From Hyphomicrobium sp. (GTDB taxonomy: Bacteria > Pseudomonadota > Alphaproteobacteria > Rhizobiales > Hyphomicrobiaceae): a stretch of 42,492 nucleotides of DNA. Positions 36,977 through 42,492 of the stretch are shown piece by piece. The notes under the pieces are model-generated. The model had not been told where the DNA came from and made no database searches. It saw nothing but the letters and a program-made list of their open reading frames with translations. Within the stretch, counting starts at the first letter, position 1; the number at the start of each line of letters is the position of its first letter. The stretch is from NCBI RefSeq assembly GCF_020852195.1, contig NZ_JADZBI010000144.1, positions 1 through 42,492 of the forward strand, in the 5' to 3' direction. The translations under genes were made by a program, and so were the position numbers.

Positions 36977-38302
36977 TTACTTGGAATAGACGTAGTTCGG
37001 AAGCCACGTGGCGATCTCCGGGAACACTCCGATGATCACCAGCGTCACCAGCATGATTCCAACGAACGGAAAGACGGAGCGATAGATGTCCGGCAGCGTG
37101 ATCTCGGGCGGCGCCATGGCGCGCATGAGGAACAGGTTGTAACCGAACGGCGGTGTCAGATAGGCGATCTGGCAAGTGATCGTGTAGAGCACGCCGTACC
37201 AGACGAGATCGAAGCCGAGCGAGCCCGCGAGCGGAATGAAGAGCGGCGCCACGATGACGAGCATGGCCGTGTCGTCGAGGAACATGCCGAGGACGAGGAA
37301 GGTCACCTGCATCAGGATCAGTACCTGCCACGGCGTGAGCCCGAGATCGGCGAGGAAGAAGCGCTCGATCGATTTCACGGCGCCAAGGCCGTCGAACACC
37401 GCACCGAAGCAGAGCGCCGCCATGATGATCCACATGAACATGGCGCTGATGCCGAGCGTCTTGCGCGTCGTGTCGTGCATCACTTTCCATGTCAGGCGGC
37501 CGCGGAGGGCCGCTGCTAGAACGGACGACAGCGCACCGACGGCCGAGCTTTCGACGAGGCTTGTGACGCCGGTCAGGAACAGGCCGGTCATGGAGAAGAA
37601 GATGACGAGCGGGAGGATTCCGGCACGCAGCAGGCTGAACTTTTCGCTCCACGTGATCTGGTCGCGCTCCTCCTTCGGAAGCGGCGGGCCGAGGCTCGGC
37701 TGCCACCAGCAACGGATGACGATATAGAGAATGAAGAGCGTCGCCATCAGCAGGCCAGGGAAGACACCGGCCATCCAGAGATTGCCGACCGGCTGACGCG
37801 CGATCATGCCGTAGAGCACGAGCACGACGGAGGGCGGCAGCAGGATGCCGAGCGTCGATCCTCCTTGGATCACACCGGTGACCATAACCTTGTCGTAGCC
37901 GCGACTGAGGAGCGCGGGCAGCGCGATCGTCGCGCCGACGGCGAGGCCGGCAACGCTCAAGCCGTTGATGGCCGAGATGATGACCATCATCAGCATGGTG
38001 CCGACGGCAAGCCCGCCGCGCACCGGCCCCATCCAGACGTGGAACATGCGGTAGAGGTCGTCGGCGATGCGCGACTCCGCCAGCATGTAGCCCATGAACA
38101 CGAACATGGGCAGCGTCAGCATCGGGTACCACTTCATCAGCTTCATGGCCGACGAGAAGGCCATGTTCGACGAGCCGTCGCCCCACAGCATCATGGCGGC
38201 CGCGACGCCGACGAAGCCGATGACGGCGAAGATGCGCTGCCCGGTGAGCATCAGCAGCATCATCGTGGAGAACATCATGAGCGCGATCAGATCGTAGCTC
38301 AT
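36977..38302 (-). CDS. dctM: TRAP transporter large permease DctM
   Basis: MFVFMGYMLAESRIADDLYR, GSTLGILLPPSVVLVLYGMIARQPVGNLWMAGVFPGLLMA, LGMFLDDTAMLVIVAPLFIPL, TPPFGYNLFLMRA. Confidence 0.95.
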   Translation of the reverse strand: MSYDLIALMMFSTMMLLMLTGQRIFAVIGFVGVAAAMMLWGDGSSNMAFSSAMKLMKWYPMLTLPMFVFMGYMLAESRIADDLYRMFHVWMGPVRGGLAVGTMLMMVIISAINGLSVAGLAVGATIALPALLSRGYDKVMVTGVIQGGSTLGILLPPSVVLVLYGMIARQPVGNLWMAGVFPGLLMATLFILYIVIRCWWQPSLGPPLPKEERDQITWSEKFSLLRAGILPLVIFFSMTGLFLTGVTSLVESSAVGALSSVLAAALRGRLTWKVMHDTTRKTLGISAMFMWIIMAALCFGAVFDGLGAVKSIERFFLADLGLTPWQVLILMQVTFLVLGMFLDDTAMLVIVAPLFIPLAGSLGFDLVWYGVLYTITCQIAYLTPPFGYNLFLMRAMAPPEITLPDIYRSVFPFVGIMLVTLVIIGVFPEIATWLPNYVYSK

Positions 38303-38808
38303 GAAAGGGGCTCTCCCTTGGCCGTCGCCCAGTCCTTGAAGAAGATGGCGATCGCCTGCAGCAGCGTGAGCAGGATGCCGAAGGTCATGACCGCCTTGAT
38401 CGGCAGCATGTAGGGGCGCCAGGCGGAGTAGCTGCGCTCGCTGTACTCATAGGCATAATACGTGCTCGCGACGCCCCCGAACAGCAGGACGGCGAGGAAG
38501 AAGATCAGCGTGAGATCGGTAACGACGTCGACCTTGGCCTTCTTGCGCACCGGCCAAGCGCCATAGAGGAGGTCCATGCGCACATGCTCCTCGGTCTGGA
38601 GCGTGTAGGCGCCGCCGAGCAGGTAGTAGGCGACCATGACGAACTGCGCCATCTCCACCGTCCAGTTGGACGGGAGAAAGAACACCTTCATGAAGGAGGC
38701 GTAGAGCAGGATGCCGAGAAGGGCGAAGATCAGGTACATGGCGAAGAGGCCCGTGTACCAACTCGCTGCATCCACCCATCTTACGTAGGTCTTTATCGCA
38801 TTGGGCAC
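38299..38808 (-). CDS. dctQ: TRAP transporter small permease DctQ
   Basis: Four-TM protein, FFLPSNWTVEMAQFVMVAYYLLGGAYTLQTEEHVRMDLLYG; overlaps dctM by 4 bp; start uncertain (GTG 38808 proposed). Confidence 0.88.
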   Translation of the reverse strand: MPNAIKTYVRWVDAASWYTGLFAMYLIFALLGILLYASFMKVFFLPSNWTVEMAQFVMVAYYLLGGAYTLQTEEHVRMDLLYGAWPVRKKAKVDVVTDLTLIFFLAVLLFGGVASTYYAYEYSERSYSAWRPYMLPIKAVMTFGILLTLLQAIAIFFKDWATAKGEPLS

Positions 38809-39050
38809 GCGGGCACTCCATCGTGCGAGGCTCCGCCACCGCGGCACGCGGCCTCGCTTGGACGCTGCCTTGCCGGGCGCGCCTCCGGCAAACGCGCCTT
38901 GCCCTCCGCTCCGGAGGATGCACGGCACCGTCACACCGCGTTTGCGCTATTGCCCTCAATGTCCCTACGGACACCCGTCTACGGCAACATCACCTGCAGT
39001 CGTTCCAGAACCTCAACATCGCTGTCAATGAGGAAAAAGATCACCCGTTG

Positions 39051-39066
39051 ATTTGTGATCACAAAT
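39051..39066. promoter_or_regulatory. Perfect 16-bp palindrome, candidate operator for the TRAP operon
   Basis: ATTTGTGATCACAAAT, ~240 bp upstream of proposed dctQ start. Confidence 0.5.
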
Positions 39067-39140
39067 TCATCACTCCGCGCGCGCTGCGCCGCGAAATTGA
39101 TTAACGAGCGCGCATTCTGATGCCGTCGATGCGCGCGACC

Positions 39141-39177
39141 GAAAAAAGAAGCGGCCGTCCGCTGGCGGACGGCCGCT
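39141..39177 (-). terminator. Intrinsic terminator for the alpha/beta hydrolase gene
   Basis: AGCGGCCGTCCGC-TG-GCGGACGGCCGCT; on the minus strand it is followed by TCTTTTTTC. Confidence 0.85.
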
Positions 39178-39240
39178 CATGCATTGGCCTCAAGGCGTTG
39201 CTGTCCAGGATCGGCGCTCTCGATGAGCGCCCGGACGGCG

Positions 39241-40011
39241 CTACTCGTCGTCGCCCTCGTCGACTTCGGCTGCGCCGCTCGCGGCTTCCTCACGCTCACG
39301 CTCGCGCTCCCGCTCGCGGGCCGCCTCGCGCTCCTTCTCGCGCTCCTTCTGCGTCTCGCGGTCCTTGACCGCCTTCTCGAGCCGCATGTCGAGGTAGCGG
39401 CCGACGACGGCCTCGAGCTCCTGCGTCTTGTCCTCGAAGAAGTGGTTGGCGCCAGGGATGATCTCGTGGTCGATCTTGATGCCGCGCTGCGTCTTGAGCT
39501 TGCCGGTCAGCTCGGCGACCGACGCCGACGGCACGACGCGGTCCTTGTCGCCGTTGAGCATCAGACCCGAGGACGGACAGGGCGCGAGGAACGAGAAGTC
39601 ATAGAGGTTGGACGGCGGGGCGACGCAGATGAAGCCGTCGATCTCCGGACGGCGCATCAGGAGCTGCATGGCGATCCAGGTGCCGAACGAGACGCCGGCG
39701 ATCCAGCAGTACTTCGCATCCGGCTTCACCATCTGCAGCCAGTCGAGAGCCGAGGCCGCGTCCGCCAGCTCGCCCGGGCCGCCGTCCCAGAAGCCTTGGC
39801 TGCGGCCGACGCCGCGGAAGTTGAAACGCAGCACCGAAAAACCCCGCTGCGCGAACGTGTAGTACAGGCTGTAGACGACCTGATTGTTCATCGTGCCCCC
39901 AAATTGGGGGTGCGGATGCAGGATAAGCGCTATCGGGCTATCGGCCGCGGGCTCGTGGTGGTAGCGGGCTTCGATGCGGCCCGCAGGCCCATTGATGATC
40001 AGCTCGGGCAT
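39241..40011 (-). CDS. Alpha/beta hydrolase with charged C-terminal tail
   Basis: ALILHPHPQFGGTMNNQVVYSLYYTFAQRGFSVLRFNFRGVGRSQG, GVSFGTWIAMQLL, GANHFFEDK; C-terminal KEREKEREAAREREREREREEAASGAAEVDEGDDE. Confidence 0.9.
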   Translation of the reverse strand: MPELIINGPAGRIEARYHHEPAADSPIALILHPHPQFGGTMNNQVVYSLYYTFAQRGFSVLRFNFRGVGRSQGFWDGGPGELADAASALDWLQMVKPDAKYCWIAGVSFGTWIAMQLLMRRPEIDGFICVAPPSNLYDFSFLAPCPSSGLMLNGDKDRVVPSASVAELTGKLKTQRGIKIDHEIIPGANHFFEDKTQELEAVVGRYLDMRLEKAVKDRETQKEREKEREAAREREREREREEAASGAAEVDEGDDE

Positions 40012-40161
40012 CTAGGTCCTGTTCGTTCGAATTTCGTGGGAGTGCCGGGCCTGAAGCGGGGGCGCATAGGCCCGTGAACACGCGTCATCCAAAAATCACG
40101 GGATCGTGCCTAAGAGAATGCTTGATTTCCCCGCTCGGAATTTTCATATTCGGGTTACAAG

Positions 40162-40178
40162 TTTAGAACAATTCGAAA
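40162..40178. promoter_or_regulatory. Candidate Irr/ICE-like iron-responsive box
   Basis: TTTAGAA-CAA-TTCGAAA in the 303-bp divergent region upstream of the iscR-like gene. Confidence 0.5.
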
Positions 40179-40314
40179 GAACGCCACCCCTCGGGCGGTC
40201 GACTTTCGGGCTCAGCCCGGCGTGTGAGGCGTCTCTTAGCACACGGGGGGTGGTTCGATGCAAGCGGTAAGCACCCTCGCAGGCCAGGCCTGCGCAACAA
40301 CGCGGTGACGGTAA

Positions 40315-40806
40315 ATGGAACTCAACACACGCGGCCGCTACGCGGTCATGGCCATGGCCGACCTTGCAAAGCATGGAAACGGCGGCTCGGTTCCGCTGTC
40401 GGCGATCGCGCAGCGCCAGCACATCTCGCTCGACTACCTGGAGCAGCTTTTCCTGAAGCTCCGCCGCGCGGGATTGGTCGAAAGCGTGCGGGGCCGGCAT
40501 GGCGGCTACAAGCTCGGGCGGTCGCCGGGCGAGATTTTCGTGGCCGAGGTGATGACTGCGGTCGAGGAGGGCACGCGCATGACGCGCTGCTTCGGAGACC
40601 AGTCGGCCGGCTGCCTCGGCGAGAGCCGGTGTCTCACGCACGATCTTTGGACCGCGCTCGGCGAGCAGATCGAAAGCTTCCTCGGCGGCATCAGCCTCAA
40701 GGACGTGATCGAGGGACTCCCCGGCTCGACGCGGGTCGCGGGCGTGGCGCAGCGCGCGCCGTCCGTCATGCCGTCCGTGGCGACCCTGGAGGGGCCGACG
40801 CAGTGA
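40315..40806 (+). CDS. iscR: Rrf2-family regulator, IscR-like
   Basis: MELNTRGRYAVMAMADLAKHG...ISLDYLEQLFLKLRRAGLVESVRGRHGGYKLGRSPGEI and C-x7-C-x5-C cluster (CFGDQSAGCLGESRC). Confidence 0.9.
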   Translation: MELNTRGRYAVMAMADLAKHGNGGSVPLSAIAQRQHISLDYLEQLFLKLRRAGLVESVRGRHGGYKLGRSPGEIFVAEVMTAVEEGTRMTRCFGDQSAGCLGESRCLTHDLWTALGEQIESFLGGISLKDVIEGLPGSTRVAGVAQRAPSVMPSVATLEGPTQ

Positions 40807-41918
40807 ACGCGCGCCGCACATACCTCGACTACAACGCGACGGCGCCACTCCGGCCCGAGGCGCGTGCGGCTGTCGTGGCGGCGCTGGACGTGTTCGGCAA
40901 CCCCTCGTCCGTGCACGCCGAGGGCCGGCGCGCGCGGGCGATCGTGGACGAGGCGCGTGAGGCAATCGCGGCGCTGGTCAACGCCGAGGCGAGCGAGGTG
41001 GTGTTCACGAGCGGAGCGACGGAGGCCAACACATGGGCGCTCTCGGCGCCGTGGCAGTGGATCGCCTTCGCGGGCATCGAGCACGATTCCGTTCGCGGCC
41101 CGGCCGTCGAGATCGCGGCGGCGCGCGGGGCGGTTGCGGTTGAGCTTCCGGTTGCGCGCGACGGCGCCGTCGACATTCCGCTGGACGGAGACGGCAACGG
41201 GCTGCTGGTTGCGCTGCAGATGGCGAACAACGAGACGGGCGTGCTGCAGGACGTAGCGACAGCCGGCCTCAAGGCGCTTGCGTACGGCGCGCGCCTCCAC
41301 TGCGACGCGGTGCAGGCGCCGGGCCGCATCGCGATCGATTTCAAGACGCTCGGCGCGTCCACGCTCAGTCTGTCCGCCCACAAGATCGGCGGACCGAAGG
41401 GTGTCGGCGCACTGGTGGTCGGCAGCGGCGTGCCGCTTCCTCCGCTCTTCACGGGCGGCGGGCAGGAGCAGCGCCGGCGCGCCGGAACCGAGAACGTGGC
41501 GGCCATTGCCGGCTTCGGCGCCGCGGCCCGGGCCGCGCTCAAGGACCTCGACGGCGCGCCACGGCTGGCCGCGCTGCGCGACAGGCTCGAGGCAGACGTC
41601 AAGCACGTTACTCCGGAGGCCGTGATCGTCGGCGCCGATGCGCCGCGGCTACCCAATACGTCGTCCATCGCGCTGCCCGGCGCGTCGGCCGAGACGCTGG
41701 TGATCAAGATGGACCTCGCCGGCATTGCGGTCAGCGCGGGCGCGGCGTGCTCGTCGGGGAAGGTCGGCGAGAGCCACGTGCTCAACGCCATGGGTCTTGC
41801 GCCCGAGATCGCGTCAAGCGCGATACGCGTCAGCATCGGGCCGGAGACGACGGAAGACGATATCGCGGCGTTCGTCGCCGCATGGAAACGCATTTGCGGC
41901 GCGTCGCTCGCCGCGTGA
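40803..41918 (+). CDS. iscS: Cysteine desulfurase, NifS/IscS class
   Basis: VNARRTYLDYNATAPLRPEAR, SGATEANTWAL, SLSAHKIGGPKGVGALVV (PLP Lys), SAGAACSSGKVGESHVL (active Cys). GTG start overlaps iscR stop. Confidence 0.93.
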   Translation: MNARRTYLDYNATAPLRPEARAAVVAALDVFGNPSSVHAEGRRARAIVDEAREAIAALVNAEASEVVFTSGATEANTWALSAPWQWIAFAGIEHDSVRGPAVEIAAARGAVAVELPVARDGAVDIPLDGDGNGLLVALQMANNETGVLQDVATAGLKALAYGARLHCDAVQAPGRIAIDFKTLGASTLSLSAHKIGGPKGVGALVVGSGVPLPPLFTGGGQEQRRRAGTENVAAIAGFGAAARAALKDLDGAPRLAALRDRLEADVKHVTPEAVIVGADAPRLPNTSSIALPGASAETLVIKMDLAGIAVSAGAACSSGKVGESHVLNAMGLAPEIASSAIRVSIGPETTEDDIAAFVAAWKRICGASLAA

Positions 41919-41971
41919 GCTTCGGTGAAAAGTCGCGGCCTCGGCGGGCCGCACGTCAAAGGTGGATGTGA

Positions 41972-42492
41972 ATGGCTGCAGTTCAGGAGACGATCGACCA
42001 GGTCAAGAAGATCGACGTCGATCAATACAAGTACGGCTTCGAGACCAAGATCGAGACGATCAAGGCGCCGAAGGGCCTCAACGAGGACATCGTCCGCTTC
42101 ATCTCCGAGAAGAAGGGCGAGCCCAAGTGGATGCTCGACTGGCGGCTCGAGGCCTATGCGCGCTGGCGCAACATGGTGGAGCCGACCTGGGCCAAGGTCA
42201 GCTATCCGAAGATCGACTTCGAGAACCTCTACTACTACGCGGCGCCGAAGGGTACAGACGGGCCGAAGAGCCTCGACGAGGTCGATCCGGAGCTGCTCGC
42301 CACGTACGAGAAGCTCGGCATCCCGCTCAAGGAGCAGGCGGTGCTGGCAGGCGTTCAGGGCGCGCGCGTGGCGGTCGATGCCGTGTTCGACAGCGTGTCG
42401 GTCGTGACGACCTTCAAGGATGAGCTGGCCAAGGCCGGCGTCATCTTCTGCTCGATCTCGGAGGCGATCCGCGAGCATCCGGAGCTGGTGAA
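41972..42492 (+). CDS. sufB: Fe-S cluster assembly protein SufB (3' truncated by window end)
   Basis: MAAVQETIDQVKKIDVDQYKYGFETKIETIKAPKGLNEDIVRFISEKKGEPKWMLDWRLEAYARW...VFCS-type SufB N-terminus; open at 42492. Confidence 0.95.
   Translation, partial: MAAVQETIDQVKKIDVDQYKYGFETKIETIKAPKGLNEDIVRFISEKKGEPKWMLDWRLEAYARWRNMVEPTWAKVSYPKIDFENLYYYAAPKGTDGPKSLDEVDPELLATYEKLGIPLKEQAVLAGVQGARVAVDAVFDSVSVVTTFKDELAKAGVIFCSISEAIREHPELV

Noticed and set aside
35862-38186. 774-aa ORF as a single fusion protein including DctP
   Set aside because: The upstream part is an out-of-frame read of dctM; the true start is MTGDKTKVK at 36956.
40120-40314. IscR-type operator near CGGGTTACAAG
   Set aside because: No convincing dyad of the known IscR motif by eye; only the ICE-like palindrome is reported.

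Overview
The window looks like a GC-rich alphaproteobacterial (Rhizobiales/Hyphomicrobiales-like) chromosomal segment, mostly housekeeping and transport genes. I see no tRNA, rRNA, CRISPR array, transposase or phage gene. Recognisable genes, left to right: panC; EamA permease; ARPP-1/DUF6569-like secreted protein; parE; cupin; two unknown membrane proteins; DUF6894-like; TolB-like/TPR protein; alpha/beta hydrolase; creD; aquaporin; RhlE-type DEAD-box helicase; GNAT; an Aap-type amino-acid ABC transporter in the order P-J-Q-M; a membrane protein built from two tandem 66-aa repeats; FAD oxidoreductase; DUF2130-like protein with a PD-(D/E)XK-like core; bactofilin; bcp peroxiredoxin; a 1240-aa AsmA/YhdP-like protein; tyrS; anmK; DUF808; an unknown membrane protein; rhomboid protease; SDR; a TRAP transporter (dctPMQ); alpha/beta hydrolase; and an iscR-iscS-sufB operon cut by the window end. 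Most interesting signals: (1) a ~110-125 bp structured repeat present twice, whose stems change in a base-pair-preserving way, both copies lying inside transporter operons next to the solute-binding-protein gene and in the same orientation relative to transcription; (2) a 185-bp AT-rich divergent promoter carrying a GAAC-N7-GAAC SOS-type box and three DnaA-box-like 9-mers in front of the DUF2130 nuclease-like gene; (3) the duplicated transmembrane-hairpin protein; (4) a T6 run that puts an ATG with a good SD one nucleotide out of frame with the helicase; (5) an Irr/ICE-like palindrome before the iscR-suf operon and a perfect 16-bp palindrome before the TRAP operon. All functional interpretations are inferences from sequence reading; no searches were run.
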